A DNA stretch of 64,000 nt from Arcicella gelida (GCF_034931025.1 NZ_JAYGIL010000013.1:62001-126000); one strand, 5' to 3'; shown: positions 45,387 through 54,386, counted from the stretch's first letter. The notes: generated by a model not told the origin, from the sequence alone. Made by a program: numbers and translations.

Positions 45387-46703
45387 TTATGCTAATTTCC
45401 ATAAAAACATTTCATTTTCCATTCCCTTCAATTTTACCGAACCTACTTGAACGGTATCAATCGGAATCGCTGAAATCTCATCCATTACTTCTTGGCTAAT
45501 CAATAATTGAGATTGATATTTCTTGTTCAATTGCTCAATTCTTGCAGCCTGAATCACCACGTTTCCAGTAATATTATACTGTTGACGAGTATCCGTCCCA
45601 ATATTTCCCACTACAGCATCGCCTGTATGAACCCCAATTCCTAAACCAGTATTAGGAATCGTACCCATTTCATTCATTTTACTGATTTTCTCAATGATAC
45701 TCAAACCTGCCTTCACGGCATTCTCAGAAGGATTTTCCAAAGGAATGGGCGCCCCAAAAGTAACCATACAACCATCCCCTAAAAATTGGTTTACAATTCC
45801 GTTATACTCATTAACGGTATTCGCCACAACTTCAAAAAAAACATTCTGATAATTCATTACTTCTTCGGCAGTATGCTTATCGGCATAAACAGTAAAATCA
45901 CGAATATCTAAAAACATAATACTTACTTTTTGATGCTTGGCTTTTAAAATACCGTTTTGTTCTAACATTACTTGTACTACTTCAGGCGAAACTTGCTGAC
46001 CGAACATTTCTACGATATGCTCTTGCGTTTCCATTCTTTCTATCGAAAGTTGAATACTCTTACGAATTTGCATGGCTACATAACCCGCAGATAATCCTCC
46101 AAAAATCAATGAAAACGTTTTGAGTAAATACGAAAACATCTGTTTCGTGTAAATATCGTGTTCAGAAACAATCGTCCCCGATTCTATCAAATGATTACTC
46201 AGAAAAAAGTATTCAATTCCAGCCAAAAGTCCAGTCCATAACGACACTGCAAAGCTTAACCGTAAAGTAGAAAGAATGATAAAAATAAAATAGATATACA
46301 CTAACGGAGAAAGGACTATCAGAATTGGGTGATTATACTCCTGACTTGCAAAATACATCACCAAAGTAAGCAAAGTAATTTCTAATGAAGCATTTCCAAA
46401 TTTGGCAACCAAAGGCATTTTGCTCATTACTTTCAAAAGATACTTCATTGAAATCCAAACCGTAAGCTCGTAGAAGGTCATGAATGCCAAGTACAAAAAA
46501 ATAATTTGAGGAACGTTTTCATGCCCATTCAAATAGTTCAATTGATATACTGTTTTGGCAAACAAAGCATAAGAAAGAAAACTAATTGAAAAAAAAATCA
46601 ATAAAACGCCCGCCCTTTGTCGTTCTCTACGAATATTTTCTTGCTCGAATTGCTTATCAAAATAGGTTAATACGGGGCTCTCTGAAAATAAAAATCTCTT
46701 CAT
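45387..46703 (-). CDS. Membrane-bound class III adenylate/guanylate cyclase
   Basis: Protein of 438 residues. An N-terminal half of about six transmembrane segments (40-220) precedes a class III cyclase domain (about 245-438): VSIMFLDIRDFTVYADK (first metal-binding Asp region), FLGDGCMVTFGAP (second Asp), GIGVHTGDAVVGNIGTDTRQQYNITGNVV (transition-state Asn/Arg region). Both metal Asp residues are present, so it should be active. Membrane input is unknown. The product base (A, G, C or U) cannot be read with certainty. It converges on the phosphoesterase fusion at a shared terminator. Confidence 0.9.
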   Translation of the reverse strand: MKRFLFSESPVLTYFDKQFEQENIRRERQRAGVLLIFFSISFLSYALFAKTVYQLNYLNGHENVPQIIFLYLAFMTFYELTVWISMKYLLKVMSKMPLVAKFGNASLEITLLTLVMYFASQEYNHPILIVLSPLVYIYFIFIILSTLRLSFAVSLWTGLLAGIEYFFLSNHLIESGTIVSEHDIYTKQMFSYLLKTFSLIFGGLSAGYVAMQIRKSIQLSIERMETQEHIVEMFGQQVSPEVVQVMLEQNGILKAKHQKVSIMFLDIRDFTVYADKHTAEEVMNYQNVFFEVVANTVNEYNGIVNQFLGDGCMVTFGAPIPLENPSENAVKAGLSIIEKISKMNEMGTIPNTGLGIGVHTGDAVVGNIGTDTRQQYNITGNVVIQAARIEQLNKKYQSQLLISQEVMDEISAIPIDTVQVGSVKLKGMENEMFLWKLA

Positions 46704-46845
46704 CTACTAAATTATAATAATCGTTTAATAGAAATATAACAAATTTGCAGTAAAATAACTCCATTAAAATAAAACTTTATAAAATCTTTTGCGTTTGCTT
46801 AGATGGAGAACTCCTTTCAAAAATAACTTAAACTGATTTACAAAA

Positions 46846-47367
46846 ATGAAAAAATTACTTTTATTAGCCTTTTTTACTGTTACTGCTTTTATCAGCAATG
46901 CTCAACATGAGGCAATGGCTGAAACCAAATCAAAACCTTCTCCTCCAGCTTCTACTTCTGCGACAATCGGAGAAACTACTTTAACAATTAATTATAGTCA
47001 GCCTGCCGTAAAAGGACGTAATGTTTGGGATGGGAACTTAGCACCTTTGGGTAAAGTATGGCGTACAGGAGCAAATGATGCTACCACTTTTGAAGTAAGT
47101 AAAGATGTAACAGTACAAGGACAAACATTGAAAGCTGGGAAATATGCTTTATTTACAATTCCTGGAGAAAAAGAATGGACAATCATTTTCAATAAAGTTG
47201 CTAAACAATGGGGTGCTTTCAAATATAACGAAGCCGAAGATGCTTTAAGAGTAAAAGCAACGCCAAAAGCTAACGACATGATGGAACGTTTTACCATCAA
47301 AGCAGAAAACAACGGAGACGTAACGTTGATGTGGGATAAAGTTGCTGTTGCTTTCAAAGTGAAGTAA
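46846..47367 (+). CDS. DUF2911 secreted protein
   Basis: Exported protein of 173 residues: signal peptide 1-19 (FISNAQ) and one DUF2911 domain. SPPASTSATIGETTLTINYSQPAVKGRNVW, the run LAPLGKVWRTGANDATTFEVSKDV and KAGKYALFTIPGEKEWTIIFNK are typical. The fold is beta-rich and the function is unknown. It is followed by a hairpin terminator. Expected in the periplasm or outer membrane. Confidence 0.92.
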   Translation: MKKLLLLAFFTVTAFISNAQHEAMAETKSKPSPPASTSATIGETTLTINYSQPAVKGRNVWDGNLAPLGKVWRTGANDATTFEVSKDVTVQGQTLKAGKYALFTIPGEKEWTIIFNKVAKQWGAFKYNEAEDALRVKATPKANDMMERFTIKAENNGDVTLMWDKVAVAFKVK

Positions 47368-47390
47368 TTATCTCTGTTAAAATTTACTCT

Positions 47391-47425
47391 GCTTGTTTGC
47401 CGTAGAACGCAAACAAGCTTTTTTT
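47391..47425 (+). terminator. Hairpin terminator after DUF2911 gene
   Basis: GCTTGTTTGC (47391-47400) and GCAAACAAGC (47409-47418), then seven T. Confidence 0.92.
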
Positions 47426-47656
47426 ATGTAGAAACTTATCATTTTATTCACTCATAATAGTACTTTATTGAATTTGATGATAATTTCGTAAGCGATTTTT
47501 AATATTTTTGATTAGCTTTACAATGCTTATAGATGTAAATACTTACCTTTAAAAGCTAAGATTTAATTACAAAAAAAACGCTTAATTATTAATTGGTAAT
47601 TGTTAATTGTTTCCTGTTACTTATCTTTACCACATTAATCAATCATTAACCTTAAT

Positions 47657-48025
47657 ATGAAGAAAGTCCTGATTGCCGAAGATAGCTCAGTTATCCAGAA
47701 CCTTGCTAAGAAGATTTTAGAATTTCAAAATTTCGAAATTCACTCTGTTAAAAATGGGCAACAAGTGTTAGATGCTCTTGAAAAAGAAAATTTTGACATT
47801 ATTTTGCTAGATATTAATATGCCTGTAATGGACGGCATGGAATGTGCTAAAGCTGTACGTAGTTTGAAAGATGAAGCGAAAGCAAAAATACCAATGATTG
47901 CTATTACTGGTAATGCTAGAAACTATTCAATGGAAGATTTCAAAGAAGCTGGTTTTGATGATATGCTTGCTAAACCTCTTAATTTTGACGCTTTAGTAGC
48001 ACAAGTAAAATCACTTACTGAATAG
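47657..48025 (+). CDS. CheY-like single-domain response regulator
   Basis: Receiver domain only, 122 residues. Acidic pair near AEDSS (residues 7-11), phospho-acceptor Asp52 in LLDINMP, Thr84 in AITGN and Lys106 in LAKPL, so all receiver residues are present. No output domain, so it works by protein contact, as in chemotaxis or gliding control or hybrid-kinase relays. No kinase is nearby. The upstream region contains the AT-rich run AATTGGTAATTGTTAATTG (about 47598), and an inverted repeat follows at 48037. Confidence 0.95.
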   Translation: MKKVLIAEDSSVIQNLAKKILEFQNFEIHSVKNGQQVLDALEKENFDIILLDINMPVMDGMECAKAVRSLKDEAKAKIPMIAITGNARNYSMEDFKEAGFDDMLAKPLNFDALVAQVKSLTE

Positions 48026-48036
48026 TTATGAAAATG

Positions 48037-48091
48037 AATTATGAGTTATGAAGCTGTAATTTCTATTATTATATATTCATAACTCATAATT
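48037..48091. repeat. 16-bp AT-rich inverted repeat
   Basis: AATTATGAGTTATGAA (48037-48052) and TTCATAACTCATAATT (48076-48091) are exact inverses with a 23-bp spacer, directly before the MBL gene. The same words occur at 41625-41655. Confidence 0.85.
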
Positions 48092-48107
48092 GATACTTCA
48101 TCATTTT

Positions 48108-48869
48108 ATGAGAATTACCTTCCTAGGCACTGGAACATCGCAAGGAGTACCTGTCATTGCTTGTGGTTGTGAAGTTTGCCAATCTCTCGACTTCCGTGAT
48201 AAACGTCTTAGGGTTTCTATTCACCTAGAAATAGCCGACAAAAGTTTTGTTATTGATACTGGTCCAGACTTTAGGCAACAAATGCTTCGTGAACGCATTC
48301 ACAAGCTTGATGCCGTAATTTTCACCCACGAACACAAAGACCATACAGCAGGATTAGATGACGTTAGAGCCTACAATTTCTCTCAAAAAAGAGACATGCC
48401 TATTTATGCTCGTCCGTCAGTTTTGGAGCAAATCCAACAAGAATTTGCTTATGCTTTTACAGCGATAAAATATCCTGGCACTCCACAAATTACACTCAAC
48501 GAAATTCATAATACGCCATTTGAGGTAGAAGGAATTACCTTCACTCCTATTGAAGTACTGCATTTCAAGCTTCCAGTTTATGGATTCAGAATTGGCGATT
48601 TTACGTACATTACAGACGTGAACCACATTTCTGATGAAGCTATTGAAAAAGTAAAAGGTTCTAAAATTGTAGTAATTGGTGCTTTGCGAAAAGAAAAACA
48701 CTTATCGCATTTTACTTTATCAGAGGCAGTTGAAGTACTTGATAAAATCCAACCAGAACAAGCTTTTATTACGCACATCAGCCACCAAATGGGTTTACAC
48801 CGTGATGTTGATGAAGAGCTTCCTGCTTACATCAAATTAGCTTATGACGGGCTAAGTGTTACTTGTTAG
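48108..48869 (+). CDS. MBL-fold metallohydrolase, PhnP-like
   Basis: Metallo-beta-lactamase-fold enzyme of 253 residues; ATG at 48108 (MRITFLGTGTSQGVP) is chosen over an upstream start, as GTGTSQG is the family N-terminus. Metal ligands: FTHEHKDHTAGLDD (HxHxDH), the Asp in TYITDVNHI, and ITHISHQMGLH. The N-terminal CGCEVC zinc-like pair is of the PhnP type. Activity is probably a cyclic phosphodiesterase; substrate unknown. Gap to the DAC-like gene is 1 bp (convergent). Confidence 0.9.
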   Translation: MRITFLGTGTSQGVPVIACGCEVCQSLDFRDKRLRVSIHLEIADKSFVIDTGPDFRQQMLRERIHKLDAVIFTHEHKDHTAGLDDVRAYNFSQKRDMPIYARPSVLEQIQQEFAYAFTAIKYPGTPQITLNEIHNTPFEVEGITFTPIEVLHFKLPVYGFRIGDFTYITDVNHISDEAIEKVKGSKIVVIGALRKEKHLSHFTLSEAVEVLDKIQPEQAFITHISHQMGLHRDVDEELPAYIKLAYDGLSVTC

Positions 48870-48870
48870 C

Positions 48871-50013
48871 TTAAAGTAACAAAGTATCTACACGATGTGC
48901 ATGCACCATTCTTTCACAAGGCGACCATGAAAAAATGGTGAATCTTCCATCTTGCGAAGCCACCATAGCAATAGCATCACGCTGGTCATATACAAATTGA
49001 GCGGCTGAAAGATGTCTTGTTCCTCCATTCTGTACAGGATGTACCACCTGAGGTTCATTTCCTAAAATTGGTTCAGTCACTAAAATAGCTTCAAGTGCTT
49101 TGCCAGAGGGTGAACGCCCTATCTTAGCACCAAAAGCCATTACTTCAAATTTATCGTTAATAATTGTAGCACCATCAACCGCAGTAAGCCCTGCAACCCC
49201 ATTAATGGCTTGATTGAGTTTACTTTGAAAAGCATAATTTTGTAAATCAACTCCTTTCTGATTCAGCAATGAAAGTCCCGTAAAAACAGGTTGTAACGAG
49301 TAAGTAATTGGATAAATTATTGAAGAACGCCAATTATCGTGTTTTGAAGGTACAATCAGCAAAGCACCTCCTCTTTGGTGTGCTCGCATCGCAACAGCCA
49401 GTTGTACTAAAATGTTCAGAGAGTCATTCCAAGAAGAAGGCGAAGCAATCCCTATCATAGAACCAACTAAAGCAGGACAATCGGGTAATGCACTACTATT
49501 CTCATCAATAATTTTAATCTGATCGCCTTTTAAAACTGCAACGTTAATAAATTTCCCGAAACCATCCGTTCTTCTATGTTTTACGACTAACAAACCCGGT
49601 TCAACTACTTCTAAAACAAAACATAAACCTGGGATACTGGTAGTTGTTCCCCAAATATATAATTCATCGTTTTCAATCCAAACGCCAAGATGAATACCAG
49701 CATGTTCAACAGAAGGTGCTAGTTTGGTCAACACATTAGGATTAAACGACAAGCTATTTTCAAAAATAAGTGGTTGTTCAGCTAAGTTTGGGGGTAAAAA
49801 AGCAATAGAAATTTTAGGGAAACGACCTTCTTCACGACGAAGACTTGCCCAAAAAGTAGTATCAATAATTGATTCTATTACTTGGCTTGTAGGAATCGGT
49901 GCAAGTACTTTCCCATCGTGATTAACTGCTTTTTGATGATGAAATATAAAATGGCTTTCAACAGTTTCAGAAACTATTTGAGCTGCTTGGTAAGTAGTTG
50001 TGGTGGTAATCAT
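48871..50013 (-). CDS. DACNV-type protein with diadenylate-cyclase-like C-terminal domain
   Basis: Protein of 380 residues. The N-terminal 200 residues look like a DACNV-type sensor region (FWASLRREEGRFPKISIAFL). The C-terminal part (about 260-365) resembles the DisA/CdaA cyclase domain: VDGATIINDKFEVMAFGAKIG with DGA at 280-282, GGTRHLSAAQF with Arg333-His334, then RDAIAMVASQDGRFTIFS. In active cyclases the second motif is RHR; here it is RHL. Activity is therefore uncertain. c-di-AMP-type signalling is the likely field; inference from motifs. Confidence 0.75.
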   Translation of the reverse strand: MITTTTTYQAAQIVSETVESHFIFHHQKAVNHDGKVLAPIPTSQVIESIIDTTFWASLRREEGRFPKISIAFLPPNLAEQPLIFENSLSFNPNVLTKLAPSVEHAGIHLGVWIENDELYIWGTTTSIPGLCFVLEVVEPGLLVVKHRRTDGFGKFINVAVLKGDQIKIIDENSSALPDCPALVGSMIGIASPSSWNDSLNILVQLAVAMRAHQRGGALLIVPSKHDNWRSSIIYPITYSLQPVFTGLSLLNQKGVDLQNYAFQSKLNQAINGVAGLTAVDGATIINDKFEVMAFGAKIGRSPSGKALEAILVTEPILGNEPQVVHPVQNGGTRHLSAAQFVYDQRDAIAMVASQDGRFTIFSWSPCERMVHAHRVDTLLL

Positions 50014-50315
50014 AATTATTTTGGGCTCTCTGAAAATAGTTCTCTACACAAATTGACACTTATCTCTTCAACTATTAATTTTTGGCTTAGGTTCAATGCT
50101 TCAAAATAATGTGATGAAGTATTATTTTTATCAAAAAAAAGCAAAAATATCATCTAAGTAGATTCTATTATTTTTCACTAAAATTCGTCTGTTTTTCTAG
50201 TTTTTCACCAAAAAACGCCTATTTTTTGATGAATTTTCAAAAACAAGCTAAAATTTAGTTTTTATTTTTCCTTAAAAATTCGGAAATTAATAATGAACTT
50301 ACTTTTTTCTACTTT
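50014..50315. other. 302-bp divergent promoter region with tandem 30-bp repeat
   Basis: Between the DAC-like gene and the Lrp gene. TTTTTCAC-starting units at 50171-50200 and 50201-50230 share 22 of 30 bases. No ORF. Confidence 0.6.
50171..50230. promoter_or_regulatory. Tandem 30-bp imperfect repeats upstream of lrp
   Basis: Two adjacent 30-bp units beginning TTTTTCAC(T/C)AAAA, 86 bp before the Lrp ATG. A binding site for the Lrp protein itself is a reasonable guess; not shown. Confidence 0.4.
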
Positions 50316-50822
50316 ATGAGCCTTACTCAACCAACCAATACAAACGAAAATGCAGTTGTTCTTGACGAATTAGATTTCGCTATTTTAGGTCAATTACAAG
50401 AAGACGGACGCCGTTCATTTACAGACATGGCAGAAAATTTAAAAACCTCTGCCAGTACCATCCGAAGCAGGGCAAGTAAACTCATTGAAGATAAAACCAT
50501 CCAAATTGTTGGACGTGTAAATACTGCAAGAGTAGGCTTTCATGCTTATGTACATATTAAAATTTCTGTTCGTCCAGCCAATCTTATTGAGTCAGTAGCT
50601 GCTCAGCTTCAAGAATTCAGGGAAGTAAGTTTTTTAGCGGTCACTTCAGGAGATTTTGATATTCAGGTGGATGTGATGTGTAGAGACAATAATCACTTAC
50701 TAGAAGTAATTAATCAACGTATTCCGAATATTGAAGGAGTGTATCAAACCAAAACGGATATGTACATCAAAATTTTGAAGTATTCACAACCAGATTTAGG
50801 CTTATTAAACCAACCTAAATAA
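50316..50822 (+). CDS. Lrp/AsnC family transcriptional regulator
   Basis: Regulator of 168 residues. HTH_AsnC domain (about 18-75): LDELDFAILGQLQEDGRRSFTDMAENLKTSASTIRSRASKL. AsnC ligand-binding (RAM) domain after: FHAYVHIKISVRP, VSFLAVTSGDFDIQVDVMCRDNNHLLE. Normal length. Divergent from the DAC-like gene with a shared region that has a tandem repeat. Amino-acid ligand and target genes are unknown. Confidence 0.93.
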   Translation: MSLTQPTNTNENAVVLDELDFAILGQLQEDGRRSFTDMAENLKTSASTIRSRASKLIEDKTIQIVGRVNTARVGFHAYVHIKISVRPANLIESVAAQLQEFREVSFLAVTSGDFDIQVDVMCRDNNHLLEVINQRIPNIEGVYQTKTDMYIKILKYSQPDLGLLNQPK

Positions 50823-50834
50823 AACCTTTGTGAA

Positions 50835-50872
50835 AATAAAATGCTTTTCAGTAATCTGAAAAGCATTTTATT
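50835..50872. terminator. Bidirectional hairpin terminator, 17 bp
   Basis: Arms 50835-50851 and 50856-50872 are perfect inverses around TAAT; they part the Lrp and ABC permease genes. Confidence 0.95.
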
Positions 50873-50876
50873 GATT

Positions 50877-52202
50877 TTATCCTTTATAAAAAACCCATTT
50901 ACTAATTTCTTTCCAAGAAGGCTTTTTACCGTACATTAAAATTCCTACTCGATATACTTTTCCGGCAAACCAAGTTGTTCCTAAAAAGCCAAAGACTAAT
51001 AGTACAAAAGATAAGGCAATTTCCCAGTTGGGTACACCGAAAGGTAATCTCACCATCATGTCAATTGGTGAAGTCAGTGGAAAAATTGATGCCCAAAAAG
51101 CAATCGGACTATCAGGTTTTTGAATAATTACTTGTGCTAAAATAAACGATAAGATAATTGGAATCGTGACGGGGAACATGAATTGCTGTGCTTCCGAAGC
51201 ATTTTCAACAGCTGAACCAATCGCTGCAAAAAGTGAACTGTACAGTAAATATCCACCGATATAAAATAAAAAGAAACAGATAATAATTTTTGCAAGCGAT
51301 ATGTTTTCAATTGTTTGAGAAATACTAGAAAGTGGATTTGTATCTTTTACAGAATCTTGGTACTTCTTGATTTCGTCTGAGCCTGCTCCAGATTTTTTTA
51401 AAGTTTCTACTTTTTCCTGAATCTTACCCGACATAATTGCTGTTGTGGCTGTTGAAGCACCAAAAGTAAGTATGCCCCACAATAAAAACTGAGTAAGACC
51501 AACCAAACCAACTCCTACAATTTTACCCATCATTAATTGAAAAGGACGAACCGAAGAAATCATTACTTCAATAATTCTATTACTTTTTTCTTCGATTACA
51601 CCATTCATCACTTGTGAACCATACAAGAATGCTGAGATGTACAATATCATTCCAAAAATACCTGCCAAAATCATCGCACCAGTCGAGCTACTGCTTTGTT
51701 CGCCACCATCTTCATCCAAAGTATAGGTTTTTGCATTTACGTTAACCTTGTTTTCTTCCAGTACTTTTAAATCAATATTGGCTCTTTGTAATTTTATGTT
51801 GCGTAACTCATTCTGGATTTTCCCTTGAATGCTATATTGAATTGACAAACCAATACTCTTTTTACCAACCATTTTCACACCATTTGGATTGTCAAGAATA
51901 TCTTTGGGAATATTCACAACAATGTCGGCATTACTTTTAAATAAGTTTTTCTTGGCTTGTTCAAAGGTGGTTTCAACAAATTTAAAAGTAATGTCTTCTT
52001 CAGATTGCAATTTCCCTTTGAATAATTTACTTTCATCGACAACCTCAATCGTTTTGGTATCGTTTGAATTCAAAAATAAATAAAGCGGAATAGCATAAAC
52101 TGCGGCAATAAGAATTGGCACTAAAAGCGAAGCTATCCAGAAAGATTTTTTTCTTACTCTGGTTGTATATTCTCGCTGTATAATCAGTAAAATCTTATTC
52201 AT
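50877..52202 (-). CDS. ABC-2 type transporter permease (NatB-like)
   Basis: Membrane protein of 441 residues. A first transmembrane helix (about 20-42) is followed by a large extracytoplasmic loop (40-170). Five to six helices follow in the C-terminal half, with ILAGIFGMILYISAFLYGSQVMNGVIEEKSNRIIEVMISSVRPFQLMMGKI, the ABC2_membrane_3 signature EKSNRIIEVMISSV. It pairs with the ATPase gene just upstream (46 bp). Typical substrates of the group are Na+, drugs or lipids; not determined. Confidence 0.9.
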   Translation of the reverse strand: MNKILLIIQREYTTRVRKKSFWIASLLVPILIAAVYAIPLYLFLNSNDTKTIEVVDESKLFKGKLQSEEDITFKFVETTFEQAKKNLFKSNADIVVNIPKDILDNPNGVKMVGKKSIGLSIQYSIQGKIQNELRNIKLQRANIDLKVLEENKVNVNAKTYTLDEDGGEQSSSSTGAMILAGIFGMILYISAFLYGSQVMNGVIEEKSNRIIEVMISSVRPFQLMMGKIVGVGLVGLTQFLLWGILTFGASTATTAIMSGKIQEKVETLKKSGAGSDEIKKYQDSVKDTNPLSSISQTIENISLAKIIICFFLFYIGGYLLYSSLFAAIGSAVENASEAQQFMFPVTIPIILSFILAQVIIQKPDSPIAFWASIFPLTSPIDMMVRLPFGVPNWEIALSFVLLVFGFLGTTWFAGKVYRVGILMYGKKPSWKEISKWVFYKG

Positions 52203-52248
52203 CGTTTTGGGGATTTAAAAAGGGAGTAAAAATTGGTTTAGGATTATT

Positions 52249-53172
52249 TCAAAGAATATCGTTAGCTTCGCCACCAACCACTTTGATGAAAATTTCATTG
52301 AATGAAGGAATATTTTCATTGAAAGAAATTAACGTTACTTGTTCAAGCAAAACAGTAATCATTTGATTTACGGATACCCCTTCAACAAGTTTAATATGAG
52401 ATTGGGTAATGCCATCATCCAGCGGTTTGCTATCTAATACTTCAAAAAACAAAGGATTTGCGTTAAGCGTACCAATAAATTCGATGGTATAAGAATTATC
52501 TCTGAAACGATTTTTTACTTCTTTTTTAGCTCCATGAAGTACCACTTTCGATTTATTAATCAATGCAATGTGGTCGCATAATTCTTCAACGGACTCCATT
52601 CTGTGTGTAGAAAAAATAATGGTTGTCCCTTTTTCTTTCAATTCTAGGATTTCATCTTTCAATAAATTGGCATTGATGGGGTCGAAACCAGAGAAAGGTT
52701 CATCAAGAATAATCAATTTAGGTTCATGAACGATGGTTGCGATAAATTGTGTTTTTTGTTGCATTCCTTTTGAAAGGTCTTCAACATTTTTATTCCACCA
52801 ATCTTTTATATCGAATTTTATAAACCAATGTTTTAGTTTTTCAGTGGCTTCGGCTTTACTCATTCCTTTTAGTTGAGCAAGGTAAAGTAGCTGTTCGCCA
52901 ACTTTCATTTTTTTGTACAACCCCCGTTCTTCAGGTAAATAACCGATTACCTCAATATGTTTGGGTTGTAATTTTTCACCAAGAAGAATGATTTCACCTT
53001 CGTCGGGGGCAGTAATTTGATTAATAATTCTAATCAAAGACGTTTTACCTGCTCCGTTTGGTCCTAACAAACCAAAAATTGAACCTGCTGGGACTTCAAT
53101 ACTTACTTCGTCTAAGGCAGTGTGTCCTGCATAGCGTTTTACCACATGGTGGGCTTCTAAAATATTCGACAT
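52249..53172 (-). CDS. ABC transporter ATP-binding protein (NatA-like)
   Basis: ABC ATPase of 307 residues; ATG at 53170-53172 (MSNILEAHH) is chosen. Walker A GPNGAGKTS (about 36-44), signature LSKGMQQKTQFIATI, Walker B LIILDEPFSGFDPINA and THRMESVEELCDH. A C-terminal ~80 residues after the ATPase is the accessory region of the NatA type (DUF4162-like). Partner of the permease gene downstream; together a two-gene exporter. Confidence 0.93.
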   Translation of the reverse strand: MSNILEAHHVVKRYAGHTALDEVSIEVPAGSIFGLLGPNGAGKTSLIRIINQITAPDEGEIILLGEKLQPKHIEVIGYLPEERGLYKKMKVGEQLLYLAQLKGMSKAEATEKLKHWFIKFDIKDWWNKNVEDLSKGMQQKTQFIATIVHEPKLIILDEPFSGFDPINANLLKDEILELKEKGTTIIFSTHRMESVEELCDHIALINKSKVVLHGAKKEVKNRFRDNSYTIEFIGTLNANPLFFEVLDSKPLDDGITQSHIKLVEGVSVNQMITVLLEQVTLISFNENIPSFNEIFIKVVGGEANDIL

Positions 53173-53255
53173 CAACGGTGTGGGTTTAGTTTGTTTTTAG
53201 TTTTGGAATGAGTCGCTGGAAGTCTAACAGAATTACAACGACGGTACAAAACAAA

Positions 53256-53296
53256 AAGAGTTTATCAAAAACTAATATCATTTTTGATAAACTCTT
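53256..53296 (-). terminator. Hairpin terminator of the Lys-rich protein gene
   Basis: AAGAGTTTATCAAAAA (53256-53271) and TTTTTGATAAACTCTT (53281-53296), perfect 16-bp stem; on the minus strand a T run follows. Confidence 0.9.
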
Positions 53297-53320
53297 CCAT
53301 TTGTTTGATAGTCGGTAATA

Positions 53321-53716
53321 TTAAGCTTCTACTTGTTCGCTAGCTTCAGTGCTTATTACTTCTTCTGAAGCTTCAACTACTTTTTTCTTTGACGATTTTG
53401 CTTTCTTTTCAACAACTGTTTCATCTTCAGTAACAATAGCAATTTTCGCAGCTAATTCTGCTTTCGCAGCTGCTTTTGCTTTTTCTTTTTCAACTTTCTC
53501 AGCCTTTTCTTTCGCTTTCTTTGCTTCTTTTTTAGCTTCTTTCTCTTTCTCCTCAGTTTCTTCTTTCTGAAGTTTAGCGTACTTCTTTACAATTTCTTTG
53601 GCTGTTTCATCAACCGCTTTCACTAATTTTTTAGCACTTTTTGCATTTAACCCGTGGAGTTTTCCTAAAATAAGGGCTGAGATTTCGTTGGTAAGAGTCT
53701 TATTGTTTGATTTCAT
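53321..53716 (-). CDS. Lys/Glu/Ala-rich charged protein, function unknown
   Basis: 131 residues from ATG at 53714-53716 (MKSNNK). The first 45 residues may fold (LTNEISALILGKLHGLNAKSAKKLVKAVDETAKEIVKKYAKL). The remainder is a highly charged, low-complexity helix of K, E and A with a Lys-rich patch (KKAKSSKKK) and an acidic end. The composition is similar to histone-like and other DNA- or RNA-associating tails, but I do not recognise a family and do not assign a function. It has its own terminator and a 107-bp gap from the methyltransferase gene upstream. Confidence 0.75.
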   Translation of the reverse strand: MKSNNKTLTNEISALILGKLHGLNAKSAKKLVKAVDETAKEIVKKYAKLQKEETEEKEKEAKKEAKKAKEKAEKVEKEKAKAAAKAELAAKIAIVTEDETVVEKKAKSSKKKVVEASEEVISTEASEQVEA

Positions 53717-53823
53717 GATCAATATTAATTTAATATTAAATTATTGTTATTTAATTGAAACGAAGGTATCAATAAGCTTGAAAGCAAAAAAATTTTTTGT
53801 GTTAAGTTTTCAAATAACTGATA

Positions 53824-54366
53824 TTAATTATTTTTTGCTGTTAGATATTTACTTACAAAATCCCAGCAAATTACCCCCGTTGTTACTGAAATGTTCAAAG
53901 AATGCTTTGTGCCAAACTGTGGTACTTCTAAACAAAAATCTGCTTGCTCAACCACTTGCTGGCTTACACCAAAAACTTCGTTTCCAAATACAAAAGCATA
54001 TTTTTTATCAAGTTCTGGTTCAAAACCCAATAAAGATACACTATTTTCAACTTGTTCTACAGCGGCTACGATATAACCTTCTGATTGTAATGTTTTAACT
54101 AAGGCTAAAACATCTTCAACGTGTTCCCAAGTTACGGTTTCATCAGCTCCTAAAGCTGTTTTTTGAATTTCTCGGTGTGGAGGCGTTGCCGTAATACCGC
54201 CCAAAAATACTTTATCTACTTTAAAAGCGTCTGCGGTTCTAAATACAGAACCTACATTATTCATACTTCTAATGTCATCCAAGATTAAAACATAAGGAAA
54301 TTTTTCTACCTGTTGAAACTCCTCCGCTGAAAGGCGGTTAAGGTCATCCATTGACAGTTTGCGCAT
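53824..54366 (-). CDS. SpoU/TrmH-family RNA methyltransferase
   Basis: SAM-dependent RNA 2'-O-ribose methyltransferase of 180 residues with the SPOUT knot. Motifs: LDDIRSMNNVGSVFRTADAF (motif 1, Asn and Arg), VFGNEVFGVSQQVV (motif 2, NE) and VPQFGTKHSLNISVTTGVICWDF (motif 3). It lacks the N-terminal substrate domain of RlmB. RNA target unknown; small stand-alone members methylate tRNA or rRNA. Confidence 0.92.
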   Translation of the reverse strand: MRKLSMDDLNRLSAEEFQQVEKFPYVLILDDIRSMNNVGSVFRTADAFKVDKVFLGGITATPPHREIQKTALGADETVTWEHVEDVLALVKTLQSEGYIVAAVEQVENSVSLLGFEPELDKKYAFVFGNEVFGVSQQVVEQADFCLEVPQFGTKHSLNISVTTGVICWDFVSKYLTAKNN

Positions 54367-54386
54367 TTTAAATTATAATTTTATGA

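Noticed and set aside
39488..46703. A complete Pycsar operon
   Set aside because: The PycTM-like gene and the cyclase are separated by unrelated genes on the other strand, so operon status is not supported.
50877..53172. Gliding-motility GldFG/GldA system
   Set aside because: The permease and ATPase have NatB/NatA-type features; the GldA-like ATPase is elsewhere (28651-29361) without partners.
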